A DNA stretch of 64,000 nucleotides from NCBI RefSeq assembly GCF_003837805.1, contig NZ_RQIT01000008.1, positions 124,001-188,000 on the forward strand. The letters run 5' to 3'. Shown here piece by piece: positions 18,286-29,500 of the stretch. The translations under genes were made by a program, and so were the position numbers. This DNA comes from Bradyrhizobium sp. RP6. GTDB lineage: Bacteria > Pseudomonadota > Alphaproteobacteria > Rhizobiales > Xanthobacteraceae. Each line of letters opens with the position of its first letter. The first letter of the stretch is position 1. The notes under the pieces were generated by a model. That model saw only the letters and a program-made list of their open reading frames with translations. It was not told the DNA's origin and did not search any database.

Positions 18286-18316
18286 GGCTGTTTCCCCCGT
18301 AGGGATTGTCAGTTAA

Positions 18317-18332
18317 TTGGTCGATTGACTAA
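18317..18332. promoter_or_regulatory. Candidate operator between divergent genes
   Basis: TTGGTCGATTGACTAA matches its own reverse complement at 12 of 16 positions. It lies in the 105-base gap between the reductase and the crotonase. It resembles operators of TetR-type regulators of acyl-CoA catabolism, but no such regulator is in the window. Confidence 0.35.
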
Positions 18333-18390
18333 ATCCGTCCGTCAGCTTTCTGTAAAGCGGCACCGAACAAGAACAGGGGAGAATTCATCC

Positions 18391-19200
18391 ATGGAAGATC
18401 GCGTCTCGATCTCGATCTCGGAAGGCGTCGCTGATGTGCGCCTGGTGCGCGCCGACAAGATGAACGCGCTGGATCAGCCCATGTTCGAGGCCCTCGTCGC
18501 CGCAACCGACCGGCTTTCGAGGGAAAAAGGCGTGCGCGCCGTCGTGCTGTCAGGCGAGGGCCGCGCCTTCTGCGCCGGTCTCGACATGGGGCGTTTTGCC
18601 GCCATGAAGGAGAAGGGCGGCAACGGAATTCCGGGTGGCGAAAATCGAGACCTGACCAAGCGCACGCACGGCCAGGCGAACTTTCCGCAACAGGCGGTAT
18701 GGGGATGGCGCCAACTTCCGGTACCGGTGATCGCAGCCGTGCACGGCGTCGCCTTCGGTGGCGGTTTCCAGCTCTCGCTCGGCGCCGACATGCGCTTTCT
18801 CACCCCCGACGCGCGGATGTCGGTCATGGAGATCAAATGGGGCCTCGTGCCTGATATGGCGGGCACGCCGATCCTGGCCTCGCTCGTGCGCGACGACATC
18901 CTGCGCGACCTCACCTATACCGGCAGGATCTTCTCAGCGCAGGAGGCGATGGCCTACGGCCTTGCCACGCGCATCTGCGACGATCCGCGCGCTGCCGCGC
19001 TCGAAGTCGCGCGCGAGATCGCCGGCAAGAGCCCCGATGCGATCCGTGCGGCCAAGCGGATGCTGAACAATCTCTCGGTCGATCCGGGCCCGGCGCTGCT
19101 GGCGGAATCGGTCGAGCAGCAGAAGCTGATCGGCAGCGCCAACCAGACCGAAGCCGTGCGCGCCAATCTGGAAAAGCGTGCGCCGAAGTTTGCGGATTGA
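18391..19200 (+). CDS. Crotonase/enoyl-CoA hydratase family protein
   Basis: 269 residues from the ATG preceded by AGGGGAGAATTCATCC. Crotonase fold with GRAFCAGLDMGRF and HGVAFGGGFQLSLGADMRF. The first hydratase Glu is replaced by Gln, the second is kept in SVMEIKWGLVPDMAGTP, and an Asp follows. This combination points to an isomerase or a specialised hydratase. Divergent from the dienoyl-CoA reductase-like gene and upstream of an acyl-CoA ligase, separated from the latter by a repeat. Confidence 0.88.
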   Translation: MEDRVSISISEGVADVRLVRADKMNALDQPMFEALVAATDRLSREKGVRAVVLSGEGRAFCAGLDMGRFAAMKEKGGNGIPGGENRDLTKRTHGQANFPQQAVWGWRQLPVPVIAAVHGVAFGGGFQLSLGADMRFLTPDARMSVMEIKWGLVPDMAGTPILASLVRDDILRDLTYTGRIFSAQEAMAYGLATRICDDPRAAALEVAREIAGKSPDAIRAAKRMLNNLSVDPGPALLAESVEQQKLIGSANQTEAVRANLEKRAPKFAD

Positions 19201-19209
19201 TCCGCTCTC

Positions 19210-19291
19210 CGTCGTTCCGGGATGGTCCGAAGGACCAGACCCGGAACCTCGAGATTCCGGGTTCGATACTGCGCGTCGCCCCGGAATGACG
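19210..19291. repeat. Palindromic spacer element, family C copy 4
   Basis: CGTCGTTCCGGGATGG and CGCCCCGGAATGACG, with CCCGGAACCTCGAG / CTCGAGATTCCGGG at the centre. It lies between two plus-strand genes. Confidence 0.8.
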
Positions 19292-19316
19292 AACACAACA
19301 CCAAAGATAAACAACA

Positions 19317-20861
19317 ATGAGCGAAACGTCTGACTTCCTCGGCATCGTCTCCGGCGACCGCCGCCGCACCCACACTGAAGTCGCCAACCGCGCCGACCGC
19401 ATCGCCTCCGGCCTCGCCAAACTCGGCGTCCGCCCGGGCGATTGCGTCTGCATGCTGATGCGCAACGACATCGCCTTCCTGGAAGCCGCCTATGCCGCGA
19501 TGCGGCTGGGGGCCTATGGCGTGCCGATCAACTGGCACTTCAAGCCGGAGGAAATCAACTACATCCTTGGCGATACCGGCACGTCCGTGCTGATTGGACA
19601 CGCCGACATGTTGCACGCCCTGCGCGATGCGATCCCCAACGGCGTCACCGTGCTCAGCGTGCCGACGCCGCCGGAGATCCTGTCCAACTACAAAATCGAT
19701 CCCGATCATCTGAAGACACCGGACTTCGCGATCGATTTCGAATCCTGGCTTGTACAATTCCAGCCTTATGACGGCCCGGTGGTGCCGCAGCCGATGAACA
19801 TGATCTACACCTCAGGCACGACCGGCCATCCCAAGGGCGTCCGCCGCAACGCGCCGACGCCGGAGCAGCAGGCCGCCGGCGAGCGCATGCGCGCGATGAT
19901 CTATGGGCTAAAGCCTGGCGCCCGCGCGCTGCTGCCGGGTCCGCTCTATCATTCCGCGCCGAACTCCTTCGGCATCCGCGCCGGCAAGCTTGGCGGGGTA
20001 CTGGTGCTGATGCCGCGCTTCGAGGCGGCGGAATTCCTGGAAGCGATCGAGCGGTACAAGATGGACACCATCTTCATGGTGCCGACCATGTTCATCCGCC
20101 TGATGAAGCTCCCCGAAGCTGTGCGGAAGAAGTACGACGTCTCCTCGCTGCGCCACGTCATCCACGCCGCAGCGCCGTGCCCGGCCGACGTCAAGCGCGC
20201 CATGATCGAATGGTGGGGGCCGGTGATCTACGAATTCTACGGTTCGACCGAATCCAGCGCCGTCACGTTTGCGACCTCGGAGGACGCGCTGAAGAAGCCT
20301 GGCACCGTCGGCAGGATATCGCCCGGTGCCGAACTGCGCTTCATCGGCGATGACGGCCGTATGCTTGGCGTGGGCGAGATCGGCGAGATCTATTCCCGCA
20401 TGGCCGAGCTTGCCGATTTCACCTACCACAACAAGCCGGAGAAGCGCGCCGAGATCGATCGCGACGGCTTCATCACCTCCGGTGACGTCGGCTATATCGA
20501 CGAGGACGGCTACGTCTTCATCTGTGATCGCAAGCGCGACATGGTGATCTCGGGCGGCGTCAACATCTACCCGGCCGAGATTGAATCCGTGCTGCATGCC
20601 GTGCCCGGTGTGCATGATTGCGCGGTGTTCGGCATCCCCGATGCCGAATTCGGCGAGGCGCTGATGGCCGTGGTCGAGCCGCAGGCGGGCGTCACGCTCG
20701 ATGCGTCCGATGTCCGCGCCGCGCTGAAGGCGCATCTGGCCGACTACAAGGTGCCCAAGCATATCGAGATCCGCACCGGCCTGCCGCGCGAAGATTCCGG
20801 AAAAATCTTCAAGCGCCGCCTGCGCGATCCCTATTGGGAGCAGGCGGGCCGGAAGATCTGA
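19317..20861 (+). CDS. AMP-forming acyl-CoA ligase (bile-acid/alicyclic acid type)
   Basis: 514 residues. Adenylation motifs: MIYTSGTTGHPKGVRRN, YGSTESSAVTFATSED, GFITSGDVGYIDEDGYVFICDRKRDMVISGGVNIYPAEIE, and the C-terminal EDSGKIFKRRLRDPYWE with catalytic Lys. The GVRRN after the P-loop and the lipid-tunnel wording (LLPGPLYHSAPNSFGIRA) are those of ligases acting on bulky acids such as bile acids, and of FadD-like proteins in sterol clusters. The actual acid is not determinable from sequence. Confidence 0.9.
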   Translation: MSETSDFLGIVSGDRRRTHTEVANRADRIASGLAKLGVRPGDCVCMLMRNDIAFLEAAYAAMRLGAYGVPINWHFKPEEINYILGDTGTSVLIGHADMLHALRDAIPNGVTVLSVPTPPEILSNYKIDPDHLKTPDFAIDFESWLVQFQPYDGPVVPQPMNMIYTSGTTGHPKGVRRNAPTPEQQAAGERMRAMIYGLKPGARALLPGPLYHSAPNSFGIRAGKLGGVLVLMPRFEAAEFLEAIERYKMDTIFMVPTMFIRLMKLPEAVRKKYDVSSLRHVIHAAAPCPADVKRAMIEWWGPVIYEFYGSTESSAVTFATSEDALKKPGTVGRISPGAELRFIGDDGRMLGVGEIGEIYSRMAELADFTYHNKPEKRAEIDRDGFITSGDVGYIDEDGYVFICDRKRDMVISGGVNIYPAEIESVLHAVPGVHDCAVFGIPDAEFGEALMAVVEPQAGVTLDASDVRAALKAHLADYKVPKHIEIRTGLPREDSGKIFKRRLRDPYWEQAGRKI

Positions 20862-20868
20862 CGATATC

Positions 20869-20900
20869 GTAGGGTGGGCAAAGCGGAAGCGTGCTCACCA
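20869..20900. repeat. Spacer element, family D half copy
   Basis: GTAGGGTGGGCAAAGCG followed by GCGTGCTCACC matches the left half of the element at 9829-9918. The right half is missing. Confidence 0.55.
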
Positions 20901-21047
20901 ATTTCGCTTACGTTCCGCGCCGGGCTCGACCTGCGCAAGTTCGAGGGGCGGTAGCCCAGGCTGCCAGGTACGCGCAGGAGTAGCAATCATTGATCGGCTC
21001 GGCTAAGTTGGCGTTCCCACGCCCACGCCAGCCCGCGCTGATCATCC

Positions 21048-22139
21048 ATGCCCTCGTACCGTGCCAGTCCTGGTTTCTTCGAAGTCCCCCATGCCGCCGT
21101 CTACGTGCTGATGACGGTCACTATCCTCGCGTCGGGTTTCTGCTTCATCCTGGCGGGCGGCGCGTCGGCGCCGGCGGAGTTGCTGTATCGGTTCGGTGGC
21201 ATGTATGCGACCGCAATCGCGCGGCACGAGTACTTGCGCCTCGTCGCGTATGGCTTCCTGCACGTTGATTTCGTCCACCTCACCATGAACATGTTGTGCC
21301 TTGTGCTGTGGGGCGCACATCTCGAGCGGCGGGTCGGGCCGGCCTATTTCCTAATCATCTACCTCTGCGCGATGGTGTTCGGTGCCGTCATCGGCAATGG
21401 CATCCATTCCACGCCTTATTTGACAGTCGGGGCGTCCGGCGCCACGTCGGGCATCCTCGGCGCGCTGCTCTGCCTCTGGATACTCGGCAAGCACGACGTC
21501 GGGTTCGACTTCTTCGCTATAAACATCGGATTGAACATTGCGTTTGCGCTCGGCAATTCGCGGATCGACTGGGGCGTCCATCTCGGCGGTTTTGCAGCCG
21601 GATTGATCACGTGCGCATTGCTCGACCTTGTCGAAAAAGCGAACGCCTGGACGCTTCGTTGCAAGTTTCCCGAGGTCGTCAAGGTTAACCTGACCCTGCT
21701 AGCCTTCGTCATCGCGCTGTGGGCGTGGGGCGGTCCGGCGCAGAGCATCGCTACAGGCCTTTCCGCATGGGGGCTGATGGTCGTCATCGTGGTCGCATGC
21801 TGTGCCGTTGTGAAGATGGTCGATCTCGCGCTCTCTATGAAAAAGGGTCTCGCGGTCGTCGTGCCGGCCCTGGCTGGAGTGAACGCTGCTGCAGTGCTGT
21901 TGTGCGGTTGGGCGTTGGCATTCGCTTGCTGGCCGCACATGCCAATTGGATACATTCCGCTCGACCTGTTTCTTGTCATATTCTGCCCGAATTCCATTCT
22001 CATCTCGGGACTTGCCGCGGTTGGCGTCGCCGCGCTGACGCTTTTTCTCGGTGCGAAGGAGATTTTTCGAGGGATCGCGGATGTTGGATTCGTCGGCGCG
22101 TCACTGCGAGCCGAACGCAGTCGTCGCCACGGTCTTTGA
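21048..22139 (+). CDS. Rhomboid family intramembrane serine protease
   Basis: 363 residues, about nine hydrophobic segments. Catalytic Ser 130 is in TVGASGATSGILGAL (GxSG), catalytic His 178 in WGVHLGGFAAG, and HLTMNM supplies the N-terminal His/Asn motif of the oxyanion site. This is an inner-membrane protease cleaving substrates within the bilayer. The C-terminal third has three more membrane helices with no known signature and a basic end. Codon use is less GC-rich than the acyl-CoA genes. There is no clear ribosome site before the ATG, so the start could move slightly. Confidence 0.9.
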   Translation: MPSYRASPGFFEVPHAAVYVLMTVTILASGFCFILAGGASAPAELLYRFGGMYATAIARHEYLRLVAYGFLHVDFVHLTMNMLCLVLWGAHLERRVGPAYFLIIYLCAMVFGAVIGNGIHSTPYLTVGASGATSGILGALLCLWILGKHDVGFDFFAINIGLNIAFALGNSRIDWGVHLGGFAAGLITCALLDLVEKANAWTLRCKFPEVVKVNLTLLAFVIALWAWGGPAQSIATGLSAWGLMVVIVVACCAVVKMVDLALSMKKGLAVVVPALAGVNAAAVLLCGWALAFACWPHMPIGYIPLDLFLVIFCPNSILISGLAAVGVAALTLFLGAKEIFRGIADVGFVGASLRAERSRRHGL

Positions 22140-22204
22140 TTCCGGCGAGGGCGCCTATATATGCCTGCTTGCTGACGCGGATAATCTCGAGGCTCCTGAA
22201 TCCC

Positions 22205-22609
22205 ATGGCCCCCGTTTCCATTCTCCTCAACATCCTCTGGATCCTCATCGGCGGCGCCTGGATGGCGTTCGGCTGGGTGGTCGCCGCGATCGTCATGGCT
22301 ATCACCATCATCGGCCTGCCCTGGGCGCGGGCGGCGTTCAACATCGCGGTCTACACGCTGCTGCCGTTCGGCTCGAGGGCGGTCAGCCGCTACGAGGTCA
22401 CGGGTGTCGAGGATATCGGCACGGGTCCGCTCGGGGTGATCGGCAACATCATCTGGTTCGTGCTCGCCGGCTGGTGGCTGGCGCTCGGCCACGTCCTGAC
22501 GGCCTTAGTGCTCGCCGTCACCATCATCGGCATCCCTTTCGCGTGGGCGCATCTGAAGCTCGCGGGCATCGCGCTCTGGCCGATCGGCAAGGTGATCGTA
22601 CCGGCCTGA
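22205..22609 (+). CDS. yccF: YccF-domain inner membrane protein
   Basis: 134 residues from the ATG at 22205. Two repeats of the YccF domain: ILLNILWILIGGAWMAFGWVVAA..ITIIGLPWARAAFNIA and VIGNIIWFVLAGWWLALGHVLTA..ITIIGIPFAWAHLKLA. The four membrane segments and ITIIG(L/I)P motifs are diagnostic. The function of the family is unknown. It follows the rhomboid gene by 65 bases on the same strand and could share its transcript. Confidence 0.9.
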   Translation: MAPVSILLNILWILIGGAWMAFGWVVAAIVMAITIIGLPWARAAFNIAVYTLLPFGSRAVSRYEVTGVEDIGTGPLGVIGNIIWFVLAGWWLALGHVLTALVLAVTIIGIPFAWAHLKLAGIALWPIGKVIVPA

Positions 22610-22763
22610 GACGTGACTTCATAAGGGTTGGCGCTCGGCGGCGGAGCTGGAGGTCGCAGGGCTTGGCCATCATTGGCGGCTCATGAACCGAAGCGGACAA
22701 CTCAACCGGCGACCGACCCTCGACAGCGCCGGTCGACCGCGTGCCTCGATGGGCTTGCCTCGC

Positions 22764-23681
22764 TCAGGGACGAACACGGATGATCGTATTCCCCTTGCGT
22801 CGCTCGGTCGAATTCAGGGCGGCGACGGCGTCATCGAGGCTTGAGATCTTGCCGATGTGCGTCCTCAGTCGTCCGTCTTGCACCCGCTGGACGATCTCAC
22901 GCAGTTGAGCGCGATCCGGCTCGACGACGAAGTCGACTGCTAGACCGTCGGAAGGCCGCGCCTCTGCGGGGCCGACGATGGTCACCAGTGTTCCTCCGGC
23001 TCGAATCCGTTCGACCGACCGCTTCTGTATGTCACCGCCAATGACATCGAACACCAGATCGACCTTGCCCACGTCGTCCAGGGCGTCGTTGTCGAGGTCG
23101 ACGAACTCCTTCGCGCCGAAGTCGAGCACCGTTTGACGGTCGGCGGCGCGTCCGGTGCCTATGACGTAGGCGCCGGCCTCTCGTGCGAGTTGCGTCACCA
23201 TCGACCCGACCGCGCCGGCCGCGCCGTGCGCGAGGACACTCTGCCCCGCCTTAAGATGGCCGTGCTGGAACAGTCCTTGCCATGCGGTCAGACCTGAGAT
23301 CGGCAGGCTCGCCCCCGCTGTGAAATCGACGTCGTCCGGCAGCGGCGCAAGATTGCGCGCCTCGATCGCCACATATTCGGCCAGCGTGCCGTCGCGATAC
23401 CAGTCCGCGAGGCCGAACACCCGCTGTCCCAACACCAGCCCTGTCGTTCCATATCCAAGCGCGGTGACCACTCCGGCCAGCTCGTGCCCAGGGATAGATG
23501 GTGTTCGGTCGCGATCGAGGCGATCAGTCCAGGTCGAAGGCCACGTCAGCTCAGTCGGAACAAATCGCGCCGCATGAACCTGAACCAGCACGTCGTTTAT
23601 CGCAGCCTGCGGTTCGGGCCGGTCCACCAGCTTCATTCCAGCCGCTCCAGCGGCTTGATCCCTTACAACGATAGCTTTCAT
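22764..23681 (-). CDS. NADP-dependent quinone oxidoreductase-like alcohol dehydrogenase
   Basis: 305 residues. GroES-like N-domain (VLVQVHAARFVPTELTW, SIPGHELAGVVTALG) and Rossmann domain (VLAHGAAGAVGSMVTQLAREAGAYVIGTG). There is no structural-zinc cysteine cluster, so it belongs to the zinc-free MDR/quinone oxidoreductase group, which reduces quinones or enones with NADPH. It stands alone, with a weakly coding 665-base gap upstream. Confidence 0.9.
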   Translation of the reverse strand: MKAIVVRDQAAGAAGMKLVDRPEPQAAINDVLVQVHAARFVPTELTWPSTWTDRLDRDRTPSIPGHELAGVVTALGYGTTGLVLGQRVFGLADWYRDGTLAEYVAIEARNLAPLPDDVDFTAGASLPISGLTAWQGLFQHGHLKAGQSVLAHGAAGAVGSMVTQLAREAGAYVIGTGRAADRQTVLDFGAKEFVDLDNDALDDVGKVDLVFDVIGGDIQKRSVERIRAGGTLVTIVGPAEARPSDGLAVDFVVEPDRAQLREIVQRVQDGRLRTHIGKISSLDDAVAALNSTERRKGNTIIRVRP

Positions 23682-24346
23682 GAGAATGGTCCTCGGTCAT
23701 TTGTTTCTCTTGTTGCAGGAAGCGCGGACGTGCCGACCACCGAGTGGGCAATGCGAAACTCTCGTCGGAGATTTGCGCCGTTTGCATCGACCGGGAGTCT
23801 CAAATCCTGATGGATCGAGATTCCGGTCGCTGGCGTTTAGATGCGCTGCGCCCAGTCATAAAACAGGACCAAGACTGACGAATTCGGCTGTACCAAGCTC
23901 GATCGCCTCTCTCCCCATCCAGGATGCCGCGCGCCGGCATCCCGACGGTCGCCGCCCGCGAGTTCACGGCAGGCCGAGGGGCGGCGGCTAGCGCTGGGGG
24001 GCGTTGTGAAGATGCTGCATCGTTGCTCTATCTGGAGGCGCGGAGCGCTCGGCCGCCTCGGTGAGATTTCGGCAATCTCTCGTGCCCCGAACGCAGCGCA
24101 GGCGCGCCGCGTCTTCGCGGCGTGATGCGCTGCAGAGCCGGGGCCCATGTTGCGGCAATGTGCTCTGTGGCTTGTGGGTCCCGGCTCGACGCAGCAACGC
24201 TTGCGGCGTTGCTGCTTGTCCGGGACACGCGATCATCGCCCCAGCCCTGCCGCGACGCCACCAAGTTCATCTTGCACTGCGGCAGAAAAATATCGCACAC
24301 TCGCCGTTGCCGGGCATCCAAGCGAGCTCGAACCAGGGAGCGAGCC
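23682..24346. other. Gene-free interval with one repeat
   Basis: No open frame here has the codon pattern of the neighbours or a recognisable domain. The right half holds repeat family A copy 3; the left half must contain the promoter of the minus-strand oxidoreductase. The promoter of ppc is expected near 24240-24346. Confidence 0.5.
24079..24229. repeat. Palindromic spacer element, family A copy 3
   Basis: CTCGTGCCCCGAACGCAGCG start and TGTCCGGGACACG end, with GATGCGCTGCAGAGCCGGGGCCCA and TGGGTCCCGGCTCGACGCAGC inside, plus small GC-rich hairpins (CGCCGCGTCTTCGCGGCG). Confidence 0.8.
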
Positions 24347-27142
<2,796 letters not shown>

Positions 27143-27148
27143 CTCATC

Positions 27149-27190
27149 CGTCGTTCCGGGTCGATGCTGCGCCATTGGCCCGGAATGACG
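27149..27190. repeat. Palindromic spacer element, family C copy 5 (short)
   Basis: CGTCGTTCCGGGTCGATGC and GGCCCGGAATGACG form one short hairpin between convergent genes and may end ppc transcription. Confidence 0.7.
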
Positions 27191-27201
27191 TCATCACCAA
27201 C

Positions 27202-28365
27202 TCACGGCTTCATCGCGCCCTGCACACTGGTGTAGACCGCATAGAGCGACGTCGAGCCGCAAATATAGAGCCTGTTGCGCTGCTGGCCGCCGAAGCACAG
27301 ATTGGCAACGGTCTCCGGGATATGAATCTTGCCGAGCAACTCACCCGACGGCGTATAGCAGCGCACGCCGTCCTCGTTCGGATCGCCCCAGCCGACCGAA
27401 CACCAGACCCGCCCTTCGGTGTCACAGCGGACACCGTCGGTAATGCCGGGCTTCGGCATGTCTGCAAAGACCTTGCTGTTCGAGACCTTGCCCGCGGCGA
27501 CGTCGAGGTCGAACACGCGGATATGCGAGGGATTGTCCGGCCCGTCCGTGAACCCGGTATCGCAGATGTAGAGCTTCCTCTCGTCCGGCGAGATGGCGAG
27601 TCCGTTCGGCTCGACAAAGTCGTCGACCACGACCTTGACCTCTCCGGACTTCGGATCGACCCGATAGACGTTCTTCTTGTCCTGCTCGGGCTCGGCCTTG
27701 ATCCCCTCGTAGAAGCCGCCGATGCCGTAAGCGGGGTCGGTGAACCAGATCGCGCCGTCGGCGGTGACGACCGCATCGTTCGGCGAGTTCAGTCGCTTGC
27801 CGTTGAACTTGTCGGCGATGATGGTGATCGAGCCGTCGAGCTCGGTTCGTGTTACGCGGCGGCCGCTGTGCTCGCAGGTGATCAGGCGTCCTTCGCGGTC
27901 AATGGTGTTGCCGTTCGAGTTCATCGAGGGCTGACGATAGACGCTGAGATGACCGTCATCCTCCGAAAAGCGCATGATGCGGTTGTTCGGAATGTCGCTG
28001 AACAACACATAGCGGCCCGCGGCAAAATACACCGGACCCTCGGCCCAACGGAAGCCGGTCGCCACCCGCTCGACCGCCATCGTGCCGGCGAAGGCGGGAA
28101 AGCCGGAGGGGCCGAATGTCGGCGGTCCCTTCTTGGCGGATTCCAGATGAGCGTCAGGATAGCGGCTGCCAGGCAATGGTCCGAGCGGCAATGGCGCCGT
28201 CGACATCGTCGGCGCGCCGGTCTGGCCGAGCGGCGTAACGGAAGCCGCGCCGGCGGCGCCGATGGTCATGCCCGTCGCCGCGACCGCTGCAGCGCCCTTC
28301 AGGAGGGTGCGGCGGGCGAGGACGGGTTCGCCAGCATCGGTGGTGATAGGAAGTCGTGTCGTCAT
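27202..28365 (-). CDS. SMP-30/gluconolactonase/LRE family protein, Tat-exported
   Basis: 387 residues from the ATG after GGGAGGCGACC. The N-terminus carries a twin-arginine signal, ARRTLLKGAAAVAATG near residues 18-33, so the product is exported folded to the periplasm. The six-bladed propeller follows: VERVATGFRWAEGPVYFAAG, DREGRLITCEHSGRRVTR, NSPNDAVVTADGAIWFTDP, EPNGLAISPDERKLYICDTG and DTEGRVWCSVGWGDPNEDGV. These have the metal-binding Glu, Asn and Asp positions of SMP-30 lactonases. It likely hydrolyses a sugar or other lactone. Confidence 0.92.
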   Translation of the reverse strand: MTTRLPITTDAGEPVLARRTLLKGAAAVAATGMTIGAAGAASVTPLGQTGAPTMSTAPLPLGPLPGSRYPDAHLESAKKGPPTFGPSGFPAFAGTMAVERVATGFRWAEGPVYFAAGRYVLFSDIPNNRIMRFSEDDGHLSVYRQPSMNSNGNTIDREGRLITCEHSGRRVTRTELDGSITIIADKFNGKRLNSPNDAVVTADGAIWFTDPAYGIGGFYEGIKAEPEQDKKNVYRVDPKSGEVKVVVDDFVEPNGLAISPDERKLYICDTGFTDGPDNPSHIRVFDLDVAAGKVSNSKVFADMPKPGITDGVRCDTEGRVWCSVGWGDPNEDGVRCYTPSGELLGKIHIPETVANLCFGGQQRNRLYICGSTSLYAVYTSVQGAMKP

Positions 28366-28426
28366 GGTCGCCTCCCGATTTTTTTGTTGGGAGGAGACCA
28401 TCCGCCCGCATTCGGGCGTAAAGCGG

Positions 28427-28456
28427 GCGATCTCCGGCCGGGCAGCCGGAGATCGC
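28427..28456. terminator. Perfect stem-loop downstream of the SDR gene
   Basis: GCGATCTCCGGC and GCCGGAGATCGC form a 12-bp perfect stem with a 6-base loop. It lies between the SDR stop and the SMP-30 start, both on the minus strand. There is no T-run, so it could be an attenuating or RNA-stabilising hairpin rather than a strong terminator. Confidence 0.5.
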
Positions 28457-28480
28457 AATGCAGCAATGGACGGAATCCGT

Positions 28481-29395
28481 CTAGACCGGATCCCAGGTGA
28501 AGATATCGGCCGAGCGGTCGAGCTTGTAGAACGAACCCTTGAGTGCCGGCATGCCGTGTTCCGCGATCGATTGCGGCGTCCAGCCTTCGCTCCGCTGCAC
28601 CGAGCGGATCGGGCGGTTCTGGCTGAACAGGAAGATCTCGTTCATGCGTACGCCGAAGATCTGACCGGTGACGTCCTTGGCGGAATCGCCGAGCAGATAG
28701 CCGCAGAGCGGCGCGATCTTCTCCGGCCCCATCTGCTTGATCTTCTCGACGCGCGCCTTCTCGGCCTCGGTCTCGGTCGGGATGGTCCCGATCATGCGCG
28801 TCCAGGCGAAGGGCGACACGCAGTTGGAGCGCACGTTGAAGCGGCCCATGTCGAGCGCGATGGATTTGGAGAGCCCGACGATACCGAGCTTGGCGGCGGC
28901 GTAATTGGCCTGGCCGAAATTGCCGATCAGGCCGGAGGTCGAGGTGAAGTGCACGAAGGAGCCTGATTCCTGCTCTCGGAAGATGCGGGCCGCCGCATGC
29001 GAGACGTAGAACGAGCCCATCAAATGCACCTTGATGACGGCCTCGAACGCCTCCACGCTCATCTTGTGGAAGATCATGTCGCGCAGGATGCCGGCGTTGT
29101 TGACGACGCCGTCGAGCCGGCCGAAATGATCGGTCGCCGTCTTCACGATCTTGCTGGCAGGGATCGCTTCGGCGACGCTTTCGAAATTGGCGATCGCCGT
29201 GCCGCCCCGCTTCTTGATCTCCTCGACCACTTCTTCGGCCGGAGCAGCGTTCGAGCCGGCACCGTCGGCGGCGGCGCCGGGATCGTTGACCACGACCTTG
29301 GCGCCTTCCGCCGCGCACAGCAGCGCGATCTCGCGCCCGATGCCGCGGCCTGCGCCGGTGACGATGATGACCTTGTCTTGCAGTGACTTGCTCAT
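28481..29395 (-). CDS. SDR dehydrogenase, HSD17B4/MFE-2-like 3-hydroxyacyl-CoA dehydrogenase
   Basis: 304 residues. TGAGRGIGREIALLCAAEG cofactor loop with VVVNDPG, the acidic end typical of NAD-specific members. NNAGILRDMIFHKM, FTSTSGLIGNFGQANYAAAK (catalytic Ser and Tyr/Lys). The C-terminal extension up to TWDPV is longer than in a minimal SDR. The wording LRDMIFHKMSVEAFEAVIKVHLMGSFYVSH is close to the dehydrogenase part of peroxisomal multifunctional enzyme 2. Role: oxidation of 3-hydroxyacyl-CoA. It is followed upstream by the thiolase and DUF35 genes, making a plausible thiolysis unit. Confidence 0.9.
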   Translation of the reverse strand: MSKSLQDKVIIVTGAGRGIGREIALLCAAEGAKVVVNDPGAAADGAGSNAAPAEEVVEEIKKRGGTAIANFESVAEAIPASKIVKTATDHFGRLDGVVNNAGILRDMIFHKMSVEAFEAVIKVHLMGSFYVSHAAARIFREQESGSFVHFTSTSGLIGNFGQANYAAAKLGIVGLSKSIALDMGRFNVRSNCVSPFAWTRMIGTIPTETEAEKARVEKIKQMGPEKIAPLCGYLLGDSAKDVTGQIFGVRMNEIFLFSQNRPIRSVQRSEGWTPQSIAEHGMPALKGSFYKLDRSADIFTWDPV

Positions 29396-29415
29396 GTGGC
29401 TTCTCCTGTTGCGTC

Positions 29416-29495
29416 CGTCATTCCGGGATGGTGCGAAGCACCAGACCCGGAATCTCGAGATTCCGGGTTCGCGCTTTGCGCGCCCCGGAATGACG
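29416..29495. repeat. Palindromic spacer element, family C copy 6
   Basis: CGTCATTCCGGGATGGTGCG and CGCGCCCCGGAATGACG, with CCCGGAATCTCGAGATTCCGGG as a perfect centre. It is between the SDR and the thiolase gene. Confidence 0.85.
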
Positions 29496-29500
29496 GTTAG

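Noticed and set aside
23680..23991. Open frame of 103 codons upstream of ppc
   Set aside because: Composition is random-like with many Arg/Pro/Ser, no ribosome site and no family.
24122..24346. 75-residue N-terminal extension of phosphoenolpyruvate carboxylase
   Set aside because: It would translate a palindromic spacer repeat; the enzyme has normal length from the ATG at 24347.
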